Shown: positions 33,313-42,590, numbered from the stretch's first letter. The stretch: DNA of 64,000 bases from Pyrinomonadaceae bacterium MAG19_C2-C3 (GCA_024330265.1 JANDLT010000014.1:31594-95593); one strand, 5' to 3'. Notes: generated by a model from the sequence alone, not told the origin. A program made the numbers and translations.

Positions 33313-34359
33313 ATGTTTTCAAAAGACGACGGAACAGTTAAACCGAAGTTACGCATTGCTCCCGATGTCTGGCGCAACGGCGAATTCGTCGCATGGGATG
33401 ATGCGCGCGTACACGTTATGTCGCACGTTTTACATTACGGTTCCAGCGTCTTTGAAGGCATACGCTGTTATGCCACCGCGCGTGGGGCGGCGGTTTTCCG
33501 TCTGCGTGAACATATGCAGCGTCTCTTGAATTCGGCGAAGATTTACCGCATGGAACACGATTGGACGCTTGACCAACTCTGCGATGCGGCGGTTGAACTC
33601 GTGCGACGAAGCGAGATGGAGCAATGCTACATTCGCCCGATTATCTTCCGCACGCTTGACGAAGACCGTCCGGCGTTTGGCGTTAATCCGTTTCCGAATC
33701 CGTTGATGTGCTGCATCGGCGCGTGGGATTGGGGCAAGTATCTAGGCGATGCGGCGATTGAAAGCGGAGTGGATGTTTGCGTTTCATCATGGAATCGTTT
33801 GACGCCGAACTCGATGCCCGCGATGGCGAAAGCGGGTGCTAATTACATGAACTCGCAGTTGATAAAAATGGAAGCGATACGCAACGGTTTCGCCGAAGGC
33901 ATCGCCCTCGATGATAGAGGTTTCGTCTCGGAAGGTTCGGGTGAAAATCTGTTCTTCGTGCAGGGTGAGCGCGTTCTGACGCCGCCGCTTTCGTCATCAA
34001 TTCTTCCCGGCATCACGCGCGATTGCATAATTCAGATTTGCCGCGAACTCGGCATCGAAGTCGTCGAAACCGGATTGCAACGCGCCGCGCTTTATGTTGC
34101 CGACGAACTTTTCTTTACCGGAACTGCCGCCGAAGTGACGCCGATTCGCTCGGTTGACCACATCAAAATCGGCACGGGCGGACGCGGCGCAGTCACCGCA
34201 CGAATCCAAGAAGCCTTCTTTGCGATTACTTGCGGCAAACGTCCTGCACCCGGCGACTGGCTGACTCACGTTAATCCCGACCAAGCCGCATCCGACATGC
34301 CGCGCGAATCGTCGCACGTCCTTCCCGATGAAGCCGCTGAATCAGTCGGCGCAGCTTAA
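33313..34359 (+). CDS. ilvE: Branched-chain amino acid aminotransferase
   Basis: A 348-residue class IV PLP aminotransferase. The ATG at 33313 is chosen because GAGG lies 10 bp upstream; the frame also opens at a TTG at 33298. Signatures: VWRNGEFVAWDDARVHVMSH, LHYGSSVFEGIRCY, RPIIFR, the lysine-bearing segment AMAKAGANYMNSQLIKMEAI, and VSEGSGENLFFV. It transfers the amino group of glutamate to 2-oxo acids of Leu, Ile and Val. The last ~35 residues are a polar tail beyond the usual length (~305). Converges with pyk on a shared terminator. Confidence 0.95.
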   Translation: MFSKDDGTVKPKLRIAPDVWRNGEFVAWDDARVHVMSHVLHYGSSVFEGIRCYATARGAAVFRLREHMQRLLNSAKIYRMEHDWTLDQLCDAAVELVRRSEMEQCYIRPIIFRTLDEDRPAFGVNPFPNPLMCCIGAWDWGKYLGDAAIESGVDVCVSSWNRLTPNSMPAMAKAGANYMNSQLIKMEAIRNGFAEGIALDDRGFVSEGSGENLFFVQGERVLTPPLSSSILPGITRDCIIQICRELGIEVVETGLQRAALYVADELFFTGTAAEVTPIRSVDHIKIGTGGRGAVTARIQEAFFAITCGKRPAPGDWLTHVNPDQAASDMPRESSHVLPDEAAESVGAA

Positions 34360-34409
34360 ACCGTAAGGCTCGTATCGAATCGGACATCTTCGACACAACA
34401 TATAAACGT

Positions 34410-34452
34410 CAAGAGCGCGGACGAGATGTGATGCATCTCGTCCGCGCTCTTG
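34410..34452. terminator. Bidirectional terminator between ilvE and pyk
   Basis: An 18-bp perfect stem (CAAGAGCGCGGACGAGAT with its complement), 7-base loop, between the converging stop codons at 34359 and 34473. Only short T-runs flank it. Confidence 0.75.
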
Positions 34453-34472
34453 TTCTCCGGTAGCGCAGGGCT

Positions 34473-35897
34473 TCATGTCACTGTATGCACCTTCACCGAA
34501 CTCGATAGTTCCAAGCCTGACAATCTGCCAGCCATTAACACGATTTGCTCGCCGGATTGGACGATGCCCGCTTCAAGTAAGATGCGCTCACCGACGCTGA
34601 TAAGCTTCTCGGTTGAATCGCACGCCGGATAAAGCATCGGTTCGACACCCCATATCGGCGCGAGTTCGTGGCGCACTTCGGGCGAAGCGGTTAAGGCGAT
34701 GATGCGTTGGGCAGGACGCAGGGCGGAGAGGCGGCGCGCCATCAAACCGGACTCGGTAAAGACGGCGATGAGTTTGGAACTGATTTCTTCGGCGGCGTTG
34801 GCGGCGGCTTCGCACAACGCGCGGCTGACGCGACCCGTCTGGCGACCCGCGAAACGCCGCGCCGCACTCGGTTCATCTTGAATGCTTCTTCCGATTTCGG
34901 CGGATTCGATGATGCGTGCCATCGTTGCGACCGCGCCGACGGCGTGCGCTCCGGTCGCGGTTTCGGCGGAGAGCATCAGGGCATCGCTCCCGTCCCACAC
35001 GGCGTTCGCTACGTCGGATGCTTCGGCGCGTGTCGGGCGCGGATTGTCAACCATTGATTGAAGCATCTGCGTCGCGGTAATGACGAATTTCCCCGCTTTG
35101 TTCGATTGGGTGATAATGCGTTTTTGATAAACCGGAACGAGTTCGACGCTGGTTTCAACGCCTAAATCGCCGCGTGCGACCATTACGCCGTCGGTCGCGG
35201 CGATGATGTCATCGAGGTGGTCAATCGCTTCCGCCTTTTCAATCTTGGCGATAAGTGGCGCGCTTCCGCCTTCCGTGCGGATGAGGTCTTTGGCTTCCGT
35301 CACGTCTTCGGCGCGACGCACAAAAGACAAGGCGATGTAGTCGGCTTGCTGTTTCACCGCCCAACTCAAATCGCGGCGGTCTTTATCGGTCAGGGACGGA
35401 ATCGGCAGTGCGACGCCGGGAAAGTTAATTCCTTTACGCTCGCCCAACATGCCGCCGTTTATTACCCGACACACGACATCGGTTTCCGTGACCCGCTCGA
35501 CCGTGAGTTCGATGAGTCCGTCATCAATCAAGAGACGCGCGCCCGCGTGTACGTCACGCGCGATGTGGGCGTAGTTGGTCGAGACTTCGCGCGCATCACC
35601 GACGACGGAACGACTCGTAATCGTGAACGTCGCATTCTGCTCCAAAGGCACAAAGACGCCGCCCTTGAGAACGCCGGTGCGAATCTTCGGACCCGACAAA
35701 TCAACGAGGACGGCAAGCGGGCGGCGCATACGCTCGGCGGCACTTCGCACACGGCGAATCGTTTCGGCATGTTCCTCTTGCGCTCCGTGCGACATGTTGA
35801 TGCGGACGGTATCGCATCCGGCGGCAAGTAACGCTTCGAGCGTGGCGGGTTCGCGCGAAGCGGGACCTAAGGTGGCGACAATTTTAGCTCGTCTCAT
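34473..35897 (-). CDS. pyk: Pyruvate kinase
   Basis: A 474-residue glycolytic enzyme converting phosphoenolpyruvate and ADP to pyruvate and ATP. Motifs: ATLGPASREPATLEALLAAG, RINMSHGAQEEHAETIRRVR, LVDLSGPKIRTG, the active-site lysine region PLIAKIEKAEAIDHLDDIIA, MVARGDLGVE and TATQMLQSMVDNPRPTRAEA. A complete C-terminal regulatory-type domain follows. No PEP-utiliser extension. An AGGGGTC-type repeat (35901-35932) directly precedes the ATG. Single-gene unit ending at the ilvE/pyk terminator. Confidence 0.97.
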   Translation of the reverse strand: MRRAKIVATLGPASREPATLEALLAAGCDTVRINMSHGAQEEHAETIRRVRSAAERMRRPLAVLVDLSGPKIRTGVLKGGVFVPLEQNATFTITSRSVVGDAREVSTNYAHIARDVHAGARLLIDDGLIELTVERVTETDVVCRVINGGMLGERKGINFPGVALPIPSLTDKDRRDLSWAVKQQADYIALSFVRRAEDVTEAKDLIRTEGGSAPLIAKIEKAEAIDHLDDIIAATDGVMVARGDLGVETSVELVPVYQKRIITQSNKAGKFVITATQMLQSMVDNPRPTRAEASDVANAVWDGSDALMLSAETATGAHAVGAVATMARIIESAEIGRSIQDEPSAARRFAGRQTGRVSRALCEAAANAAEEISSKLIAVFTESGLMARRLSALRPAQRIIALTASPEVRHELAPIWGVEPMLYPACDSTEKLISVGERILLEAGIVQSGEQIVLMAGRLSGLELSSSVKVHTVT

Positions 35898-35900
35898 AAA

Positions 35901-35932
35901 TAAGGGGTCAGAGGTCAGGGGTTAGGGGTTGG
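35901..35932. repeat. GGGGTCA heptamer-like repeat upstream of pyk
   Basis: GGGGTCAGAGGTCAGGGGTT and following GGGGTT units, 4 bp from the pyk start codon. Only one arm is seen. Similar units lie at 48112-48140. Confidence 0.7.
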
Positions 35933-36053
35933 TTAAGGCAGAGCAGATATTAGCACTTCGGGTTTAGTTAGCACAGATTCAACCTGTTGTTTGCGTGATG
36001 AACAAAGCCTTGATTCTTTGAACTGGAAGCGGTCTCATAAAAATAAATCTAAT

Positions 36054-36117
36054 GTTTAGAGGAGGGCTATGCCCTCCGCCGTCGCGTCGCACCGGAGGGC
36101 ATAGCCCTCCTCTAAAC
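36054..36117. repeat. Nested palindrome, GTTTAGAGGAGGG variant
   Basis: GTTTAGAGGAGGGC-TAT-GCCCTCC pairs with GGAGGGCATAGCCCTCCTCT on the other arm. A compensated variant of the family (A for C in both arms), lying downstream of the GH15 gene. Confidence 0.85.
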
Positions 36118-36144
36118 GCCGCGAAGCTGTTTATGGAATTGTTT

Positions 36145-38121
36145 CTAAGAATCTCCTGCCACAAGAGATTCGCGTTTGCGTAAGTATCCCATCACGGTGG
36201 CGACGAACGTCGAGTGTGACCATGTAAGCGGCGAGACGGAGAGCGGTGCGCCGCTTAGCGGGTGAATCTGTTCCGCGAACGCGCCGGAAGGTAAGGCGCG
36301 CTCCGTCGCCCAGCCGAGCAGTTGAAGCGTGCCGTTTAATTCTTCTAGGTTTTGGGCGCGGGCGGTGCGGTAATCGGCAAGCCACAGGGTGCAGATAAAC
36401 CATGGATTGCCGGGAACGTGTTCGGTGTCATTCGTGACGCTCATGTAGCCGTCGGCTTCATAACGCGCGACGCCGCCGATTTCGGTTTTAACCCACAGAC
36501 GATTTTCCACCGCCCTCATCGTCGTGCGAACGAGCGCATCATCAACCGCGAACGCACCGAAATAGAAGATGCCGAACAGCGAAGCGTCAATCGTCATGTC
36601 TTTATAAAATCCGCCGTTGCCGTCAGGCATTAAGGCACGGGCGAAGCGTTGATGTTCGTCATCATAAATGTGCGTGCGAAGCGCGTCGCGCATCGTGTCG
36701 GCAATTTCGAGATAGGTGCGCGCGTGGTCTGTGTCGCCAAAGAGATTGGCGAATTTCGCGGCGGCGGTTAAAGCACCGATGACGGATGCGACGGTGAAGG
36801 TGTGTATGCCGCGACGGTCTTCCCAGAGATTCCACGAAGGAAGCGGCAAGCCCGTCGCTTCATCGCGGAAGCGAACGAGGAAGTCGGCGGCGCGTATGAT
36901 GAGCGGGCGATAGAGCGAGGCGACAAATTCGATGTCGCGGAAGTTGTCGTAGTGGTGCCACAACGCCCACACGACAAGCGCGGTTTCGTCCTGTTGAATC
37001 GGGGCGAGTTTCTCCCGCGTGCGCGCATCCCAACGCGCGTGCCACGAAGATGCGGGCGTGCCGTCGGGATTATATTTCTGTAAAAAATAACCTTCCGCCT
37101 CAATCGTGCGACGGCAGAAATCGAAGAACGAGCGCGTCATACTCGAATACCCGGCGGCATCGAGAGCGAAGGCGACGAGTGCGCCGTCGCGTTGCCAGAC
37201 GTAAGAATAATGGTCGGTCGCGCGCAGTGTGACATCGGAATCATTGGCGGCGAGAATCGCGCCGTCGTGGTCGGTCTGCGTGCGTATGATGAGCAGCGAA
37301 CGACGAAAAGCATCAATCACGGTTTCAGGTAAATTCGCGAAAGCGATGTCGTTTTTATTCGACCACGCGCGCCAGTAAGCTTCCGTGCGATTGATGAGGC
37401 TGTCGGGCGTGCGGTCGTGAATCAGTTTGTTGAGCGTGGCGACTTCCGTATAAGACTCTCCGGCGGCAATCCAGTAAAAGGTTTCGACTTCATCGTGCGC
37501 GGGAATATGAAGCACGCGCCCGATGGTCGAATCCACAGAGCCTTCCATAATCGCGCTGTTGGAGAGCGTGCCGTCTTCGGCGTCGCGCCACGTTCCTTCC
37601 GCACCGTGAAAGGCTTTGCGTCCCGTCGCAAAAGTCTCGACGCCTTCCGGCGCGTCGGTCGAAATCAGAAAATAACGCGCGCCTTTGTAATGCACGAAGG
37701 CTTTAAGGTCGGGGTCGAAGAACGCCGTGTCACCGACTTCGGATTCGGAAATATAAAAATCGTGGTGAAAGAAAAGACGAACCTCGCGCGCATGGTTCGA
37801 GAGATTGCGAACGCGAAGACGGCGCACGAAAATGTTTTCGTGAAAATCAATCGTATCGTTTGAGACGATTTCAAGCGCGAGAGTTTCGTTTGAAAGTCGG
37901 ACATCGGTGACGAGCGTGTCCGGCAAGTATTTCAGTTCGCGTCGCCATCCGCCATCGCTGACCCACGAAAACCGTCCGTCAACCCACACGCCGAAACGAC
38001 ACGGATGACCTTCCGTGTGATTCTCGCGCCCGACATGCGGAAAGTATATGTCGCGTATGCGATAAGCATCGTCGAAGGTGACGAGAAAGCGTCCGTTGCC
38101 AACAGGAATATCACGAGGCAT
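36145..38121 (-). CDS. Glycoside hydrolase family 15 (glucoamylase/trehalase-like)
   Basis: A 658-residue protein of two parts: an N-terminal beta-sandwich (PVGNGRFLVTFDDAYRIRDI, then YFPHVGRENHTEGHPCRFGV) and a C-terminal (alpha/alpha)6 barrel. Barrel motifs: SYVWQRDGALVAFALDAAGY, SWNLWEDRRGIHTFT with the likely general-acid glutamate, and AFAEQIHPLSGAPLSVSPLT with the likely base glutamate before WSHSTFVATV. Family members hydrolyse alpha-glucosidic bonds in starch-like glucans, isomalto-oligosaccharides or trehalose; the exact substrate cannot be assigned. No signal peptide, so it acts in the cytoplasm, perhaps on storage glucan or trehalose. An AGAAGTC repeat lies just upstream of its start. 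Confidence 0.9.
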   Translation of the reverse strand: MPRDIPVGNGRFLVTFDDAYRIRDIYFPHVGRENHTEGHPCRFGVWVDGRFSWVSDGGWRRELKYLPDTLVTDVRLSNETLALEIVSNDTIDFHENIFVRRLRVRNLSNHAREVRLFFHHDFYISESEVGDTAFFDPDLKAFVHYKGARYFLISTDAPEGVETFATGRKAFHGAEGTWRDAEDGTLSNSAIMEGSVDSTIGRVLHIPAHDEVETFYWIAAGESYTEVATLNKLIHDRTPDSLINRTEAYWRAWSNKNDIAFANLPETVIDAFRRSLLIIRTQTDHDGAILAANDSDVTLRATDHYSYVWQRDGALVAFALDAAGYSSMTRSFFDFCRRTIEAEGYFLQKYNPDGTPASSWHARWDARTREKLAPIQQDETALVVWALWHHYDNFRDIEFVASLYRPLIIRAADFLVRFRDEATGLPLPSWNLWEDRRGIHTFTVASVIGALTAAAKFANLFGDTDHARTYLEIADTMRDALRTHIYDDEHQRFARALMPDGNGGFYKDMTIDASLFGIFYFGAFAVDDALVRTTMRAVENRLWVKTEIGGVARYEADGYMSVTNDTEHVPGNPWFICTLWLADYRTARAQNLEELNGTLQLLGWATERALPSGAFAEQIHPLSGAPLSVSPLTWSHSTFVATVMGYLRKRESLVAGDS

Positions 38122-38126
38122 AAAAA

Positions 38127-38236
38127 AGCAGGAGTCAGAAGTCAGAAGTCAGAAGCCAGAATAAAAACATAACGATTCTCGACATTTCCGATTGCCTTTA
38201 TTCTGGCTTCCGGCTACTGGCTACTGGCTTCTGCTT
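38127..38236. repeat. AGAAGTC/AGTAGCC heptamer inverted repeat
   Basis: Left arm 38127-38164 (AGGAGTC, AGAAGTC, AGAAGTC, AGAAGCC), right arm 38200-38236 (complement of AGAAGCC, AGTAGCC, AGTAGCC, GGAAGCC). The right arm encodes the last residues and the TAA stop of the thioredoxin-fold gene at 38198. Confidence 0.85.
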
Positions 38237-38797
38237 CAAGTTTTTCACAATCGCCGCTTCGATGGCGGGCTTGTCGGTGTCTTGCCATTTGGTGAAGCGG
38301 GCGACGAGTTTGCCGTTGGCGTCAAAGAGGACGGCTTGCGGGACGCCGATGACGCCGTTTTCGTCGGGGGCGAGATAGAGGGCGAAAAGTTCGGACGGCG
38401 CATAAACGATTGTGTTCTCAATCTTCGCGGCTTGGCGATAGGCTTCGACCTTTTCGCTTTCGACGTAAGGATTATTGGCGGCGAGATTGACGACCGTCAA
38501 ATCTTTATAGCGACGCGCGAGGTCAACGACGAACGGCGCGTGTGCCTGACAATGCGTGCATGTCGCGCTGAAAAAATCGAGCAGTACCGGCTTGCCGCGC
38601 AAAGCGGAGAGACGCAGTTCGCCGCCCGCGACGGTTTGCAAGGCGTAGTCGGGAACTCCGGTCGTGCTGCCCGAAGCGTCATCGGCGCGCGGCAATTCGT
38701 TCACACCGCCTGAAGGTGCGGCGAAGGCGACAAGGGCAGATGTGACGAGCATGGCGAGGACGAGTAAAAGGGCAATGATTTTAGTGGTGCGGTTCAT
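38198..38797 (-). CDS. TlpA-like thioredoxin-fold protein, membrane anchored or secreted
   Basis: A 199-residue protein with an N-terminal hydrophobic signal/anchor (IIALLLVLAMLVTSALVAFA). The thioredoxin-like domain contains the redox motif C-T-H-C in DFFSATCTHCQAHAPFVVDL and the cis-proline segment IGVPQAVLFDANG. Proteins of this type reduce or oxidise disulphides outside the cytoplasm, often in cytochrome c maturation. The C-terminal KPVASSRKPE is encoded by a heptamer repeat. It is followed upstream by a second TlpA-like gene 65 bp away, so the pair may act together. Confidence 0.88.
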   Translation of the reverse strand: MNRTTKIIALLLVLAMLVTSALVAFAAPSGGVNELPRADDASGSTTGVPDYALQTVAGGELRLSALRGKPVLLDFFSATCTHCQAHAPFVVDLARRYKDLTVVNLAANNPYVESEKVEAYRQAAKIENTIVYAPSELFALYLAPDENGVIGVPQAVLFDANGKLVARFTKWQDTDKPAIEAAIVKNLKQKPVASSRKPE

Positions 38798-38862
38798 GGT
38801 TGCGTACCTTTGAAAATTTTTAAGCTGGAATAATTTGAACGCGGAGTAAGAAATAATGTCGT

Positions 38863-39594
38863 TCAGTTCTCCCTGAGTGCGGCTTGCACGGTCTGTTCGA
38901 TTTCTTCGCCGATTTCTTCCGAATAGCTGACGAAGTGACGAAGCAGTTTGCCTTGACGACTGAAAACGAAAGTCTGCGGAATCGCGGATTCATCGCCCAT
39001 TAAATCATAAACGAGTGGGATGTCGGGCGTGCCGAGTTGATACTGAATTTTGAACTCGTCCACGAACGCCGGGACTTCCGCCATATCTTCTTCGCCGCCG
39101 ACGTTTAAGCCGACGACGCGCAAGCCTTGCTTGTGGTAGAGACGTTCGAGCTTGACCAAGTGCGGAACTTCGTCGCGGCACGGCGGACACCACGTCGCGT
39201 AAAAATCAAGCACGACGACATTGCCACGCATCTCCGCAAGCGTCATGCGGCGTCCATCAAGCAAAGACCATCCGGCATTCGCGGAAGAAGAAGACGGCAG
39301 ATTGCCGAGCGCACCGCGCGGTGAACTGTGCGACGAAGCGAGGGGCGGCAAGCCTTCGGCGGCACCTTCATAAAGAGGCGACGATGACGGCGGCGAAGGC
39401 GTCGCGGATGAGGGAACAAGGCGGGCTTGTTCATCCGCGTTCGCAGGTCGGTTAGCGGTTTCCTGATTCGCGCACGACGTGAGCAATATCACCGCCGGAA
39501 GAACCGCGATGAGTGCGAGCAGTGTGATGGTGAGACGATGTGAACGGGGTAAAAGATGCGGGCGACGTAAGATTGAGCCGCTAAGTAAGTTCAT
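38863..39594 (-). CDS. TlpA-like thioredoxin-fold lipoprotein
   Basis: A 243-residue protein with a type II signal peptide (LALIAVLPAVILLTSC, lipobox LTSC at about residue 41). A ~60-residue Ser/Pro-rich linker follows, then a thioredoxin domain with C-P-P-C in FYATWCPPCRDEVPHLVKLE and cis-Pro segment SAIPQTFVFSRQGKLL. Likely a membrane-tethered thiol reductase (ResA/TlpA type) for cytochrome c or other envelope substrates. Adjacent to a second TlpA-like gene downstream and to yacG upstream in the same direction. Confidence 0.9.
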   Translation of the reverse strand: MNLLSGSILRRPHLLPRSHRLTITLLALIAVLPAVILLTSCANQETANRPANADEQARLVPSSATPSPPSSSPLYEGAAEGLPPLASSHSSPRGALGNLPSSSSANAGWSLLDGRRMTLAEMRGNVVVLDFYATWCPPCRDEVPHLVKLERLYHKQGLRVVGLNVGGEEDMAEVPAFVDEFKIQYQLGTPDIPLVYDLMGDESAIPQTFVFSRQGKLLRHFVSYSEEIGEEIEQTVQAALREN

Positions 39595-39651
39595 AAATGT
39601 AAGTTCGTAAATTGATGTGAGCGGACACCTTGAATCGTGTCCGGCATGTCG

Positions 39652-39870
39652 TTACTCAAAAGCGCGCGGAGATGAGAGGGACGGGCGAGCGTCTTCGCGT
39701 GACTGTTCTTTGATGTCGTCGTCGAAAAAGTCAGCCGCTTCGTTTGACGGGACGGCGTAGTCTTCATCTACCCAATGCCCAAAGTCAATCATGCGGCATC
39801 GCTCCGAGCAGAACGGGCGAAACGGGTTATCTTGCCACTGAATCGGTTTTTTACAAGTTAAGCATTTCAT
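39652..39870 (-). CDS. yacG: DNA gyrase inhibitor YacG-type zinc protein
   Basis: A 72-residue protein with the full YacG zinc site: C3, C6 (CLTC), C21 and C25 (FCSERC), then the conserved IDFGHWVDEDYAVP. YacG binds GyrB and blocks DNA binding by gyrase in E. coli. The C-terminal ~30 residues are acidic and polar as in the family. It lies 57 bp upstream of the TlpA-like lipoprotein gene on the same strand. Interval 39871-40138 upstream holds no recognisable gene. Confidence 0.9.
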   Translation of the reverse strand: MKCLTCKKPIQWQDNPFRPFCSERCRMIDFGHWVDEDYAVPSNEAADFFDDDIKEQSREDARPSLSSPRAFE

Positions 39871-40138
39871 AATCGTTTAGAAGGCGAAGCGACGGGCAGG
39901 GTTTTCCGGTATCAAATCGGAGATTGCTTTTGCTCGAAACTTTTGTTGCTTCTTTATTTGGAAGATGCCATGATAAACCCAATGTCTTAGGAAGCAAAAC
40001 GTAATCTGTACATGCGCTTGCGTTTAGCCTGAGCGGTGGACAACGACAACTCGCCGTCAGACAATCTAAGCTTAGGGTCGTAAGAAGTACAAATTACTAA
40101 TTTTCAAACTTTTCAGTGTCAATCGCGTTTAAGGTTTT

Positions 40139-41104
40139 ATGGTAGGCAAATTTAACATCCTTGTCGTTGATGACGAACCGGACAAACGCAATTTGCTCGT
40201 AACGGCGTTTGAGATGGCGGGCTACAACGTCCACACCGCGCGCGACGGCGTCGAAGGCTTGGCGGCGGTTGAAGCTCAACAGCCAGACCTTATCGTCCTT
40301 GATGTGATGATGCCGCGCATGGACGGTTATGAGATGGCGCGCCAAGTGCGCTCAAATTCACGCACGCGCTTCATCCCGATTATCATTCAAACCGCCACGC
40401 GCCACGAAGCCCAAGATTTAAGGCGCGGAGCGGAAGTCGGCGCGCTCGGTTTCATCACCGACCCGACCGACATTGATCTGCTTCTCGCCCGCGCCCGCAC
40501 CTTACTTGATTTCAAAAGCTATCTCGACACGGTTGAGGAAGCCGCGTTCACCGACCACCTGACCGGACTCGCCAACCGTCGCCGCTTCGAGCGACAACTA
40601 ACCCGCGAAATCTCGCGCACACGGCGTTACAATCGTCCGTTCTGTTTGCTGTTGATTGACATTGACCGCTTCAAGCAAGTCAATGACACTCATGGTCACG
40701 CGGTTGGCGATGAAGCTTTGCGGCGTCTTGCGGAAGTTCTGCAAGCCGGAACGCGCGGCATTGATACGGCGGCGCGCGTCGGCGGCGAGGAGTTTGCCGT
40801 GATTCTGCCGGAAACCGATATGCACAGCGGCGGGGAAGTCGCCGAGCGTTTGCGTCAGGCAATCAGTGAAATGGAAGTTCCCGAAGCCGGTCAAATCACG
40901 GCGAGCATCGGCATCGCCGAGTTTCCCGATTCGACTCCGAACGGTGATGATTTGTATGATGCCGCCGATACCGCACTCTACGAAGCGAAAAACCAAGGAC
41001 GCAACCGCGTCGTCCTCGCCGGGCAAAACGGTGAGTCGCACTCCGACGATGATGCCGAAAGCGATACGGCGAATCGTTCGTTGACGCACACCGGAGCGGC
41101 TTGA
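40139..41104 (+). CDS. Diguanylate cyclase response regulator (REC-GGDEF)
   Basis: A 321-residue PleD-like protein. The receiver domain (residues ~5-120) has the acidic pair (LVVDDEPDKR) and phospho-acceptor aspartate (LIVLDVMMPRMDGYEM), but the conserved lysine of the K-P motif is aspartate (GFITDPTDID), so phospho-signalling may be atypical. The GGDEF domain (~150-300) has DHLTGLANRRRFE, the active-site motif GGEEF and the inhibitory-site motif RxxD (RGID) five residues before it, so it should make cyclic di-GMP and be feedback-inhibited. The C-terminal ~25 residues are acidic. AAGG precedes the ATG. No kinase adjacent. It probably feeds the same signalling as PilT-driven motility (inference). 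Confidence 0.93.
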   Translation: MVGKFNILVVDDEPDKRNLLVTAFEMAGYNVHTARDGVEGLAAVEAQQPDLIVLDVMMPRMDGYEMARQVRSNSRTRFIPIIIQTATRHEAQDLRRGAEVGALGFITDPTDIDLLLARARTLLDFKSYLDTVEEAAFTDHLTGLANRRRFERQLTREISRTRRYNRPFCLLLIDIDRFKQVNDTHGHAVGDEALRRLAEVLQAGTRGIDTAARVGGEEFAVILPETDMHSGGEVAERLRQAISEMEVPEAGQITASIGIAEFPDSTPNGDDLYDAADTALYEAKNQGRNRVVLAGQNGESHSDDDAESDTANRSLTHTGAA

Positions 41105-41185
41105 AATCTCAAGACATATCGAGACTAAAATCGTAGGACATACAAGACACGCGACGAAAGCAAAGCACCGCGAGGACAAAGCATC

Positions 41186-42223
41186 ATGGCTGACTATCGT
41201 GACAGGTTGGAGGAATGGCGCGAGGCGGCGCGCAAAAAGGCGCGCGAGTTGGACGAGCGTTTCGAGATTCGCAGCCGCGTCGAAGAGAGCGCACGCGCGG
41301 CAACCGAAGCCGCCCGCCGCAGTGCCGATGCCGTCAGTGCGGAAGCCAAACGCGCACGCGGTGAAGCGGAGCGATTTGGTGAAGATTTTGAATTAAACGA
41401 ACATGCCCGCCGCGCCGCCGACGAAGCGCGCCACGCGGCGGAAGAAGCCCGCCGTCTTGCCGAAGACGCGACGCGACGCGCTCGAAGTACGGCACGCGAC
41501 GCGGGCGATGCGTTCCGTTCCGCCGCACGCGCTTCCGGCGAAAAAGCTAGCGAGGTTTTCGACAACGTGACAGGGGAGGCGCGCGGCTATTACGAACGCG
41601 CCTCGAACTTCTACGACGCAGGCGCACACGTCACACGCACCGCGACCGCCGTCACCGGCGGTTGGTGGCGCGCCCAAAAATGGGTGCGCGATAATCCCGG
41701 CAAAACCGCCCTTACGACATTCTCAATCATCGCCGGAATCCGCACCGGAGCGGCGTTTCCCGGACTCGATAAAACTTTTCTCGGCGCGCACCCGCACTGG
41801 TTCACACATTCCGCCCTGCCCGTTTATGCTTTACGCAAAATCGGTGACAAGTTCGACTCCTATCTTCAAGAGCGCGAACGCCTTGTCGCAAACGGCGATT
41901 TAACAACCGTCGAACGCGAACGACTTGAGTTTCAACGAAACGCCGTGAAACTCGTCGGCGCGCCGCTGCTCGGAGCCTTTAGTTGCGCGGCGGGCTTTGG
42001 CATCTGGGCGCAAATCTTTCGTCCCGAACGCATTGTCGGTGCGCCAATAAGTTGGCTGCTCGGCGGTAATCCCGTACTCGACGGCATCTGGTTGTTCGCC
42101 AACGGCGTGGTCTGTTTCCAACAGGGCTACAAATTCTTTATGATTGCCCTGCGTGATAACAAGGACGCGACGCGCATCGTCCGCGAACTGCGCGGCTTGC
42201 TTCCCGAAGCCTCAAGCTTGTAA
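41186..42223 (+). CDS. Alanine-rich helical protein with C-terminal membrane domain
   Basis: A 345-residue protein with GAGG upstream of the ATG. Residues ~1-125 are an uninterrupted Ala/Glu/Arg helix with 11-mer-like periodicity (AARRSADAVSAEAKRARGEA, ARHAAEEARRLAEDATRRAR), similar in style to LEA or apolipoprotein-like amphipathic helices. The C-terminal half has two or three hydrophobic segments (TALTTFSIIAGIRTGAAF; LVGAPLLGAFSCAAGFGIWA; LDGIWLFANGVVCFQQGYKF) that could be membrane-embedded. No family recognised. It lies 81 bp after the diguanylate cyclase gene in the same direction and may be co-transcribed. A role at the membrane surface, for instance in stress protection, is speculation. 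Confidence 0.8.
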   Translation: MADYRDRLEEWREAARKKARELDERFEIRSRVEESARAATEAARRSADAVSAEAKRARGEAERFGEDFELNEHARRAADEARHAAEEARRLAEDATRRARSTARDAGDAFRSAARASGEKASEVFDNVTGEARGYYERASNFYDAGAHVTRTATAVTGGWWRAQKWVRDNPGKTALTTFSIIAGIRTGAAFPGLDKTFLGAHPHWFTHSALPVYALRKIGDKFDSYLQERERLVANGDLTTVERERLEFQRNAVKLVGAPLLGAFSCAAGFGIWAQIFRPERIVGAPISWLLGGNPVLDGIWLFANGVVCFQQGYKFFMIALRDNKDATRIVRELRGLLPEASSL

Positions 42224-42324
42224 ATTCCAAACGCGAAAGTTCGCGTCCATTAACATTAACATCAACAAAGCGTCGTCATGAACGGACGAACATAACTTCA
42301 AGGCATACAAATGGAGATAAAGAA

Positions 42325-42534
42325 ATGATGAAACCGATTTTACTGCGCGTCGCCGTCGCCCTTCTCACCTTCATGCTCGGCATCAGTGCCGCCTTCGTCG
42401 CCGGTATCGGCGTTGCCAAGAACGAAACCAACCCCGCGTGCAAACGTGGCTATCACCGCGTCGGGTGCGCGCACCGCTCCGCCGACGTACCGTCCACTCC
42501 GCGCGGTTGCCGCACTTCGTCATATAGGTATTAA
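42325..42534 (+). CDS. Small exported or membrane peptide
   Basis: A 69-residue frame with GGAGAT 6 bp before its ATG. One N-terminal hydrophobic helix (ILLRVAVALLTFMLGISAAF) is followed by a basic Cys/Arg-rich tail with three cysteines. It resembles a signal peptide plus short mature peptide. No homologue recognised, but the ribosome binding site and signal make it credible. It lies 101 bp after the Ala-rich gene and just before the tRNA. Confidence 0.55.
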   Translation: MMKPILLRVAVALLTFMLGISAAFVAGIGVAKNETNPACKRGYHRVGCAHRSADVPSTPRGCRTSSYRY

Positions 42535-42590
42535 AGTCTCGATATTGAAAGCGTTTAGGGTGCGTGTTAAGCTGCCCGCGCTTTCATCGC

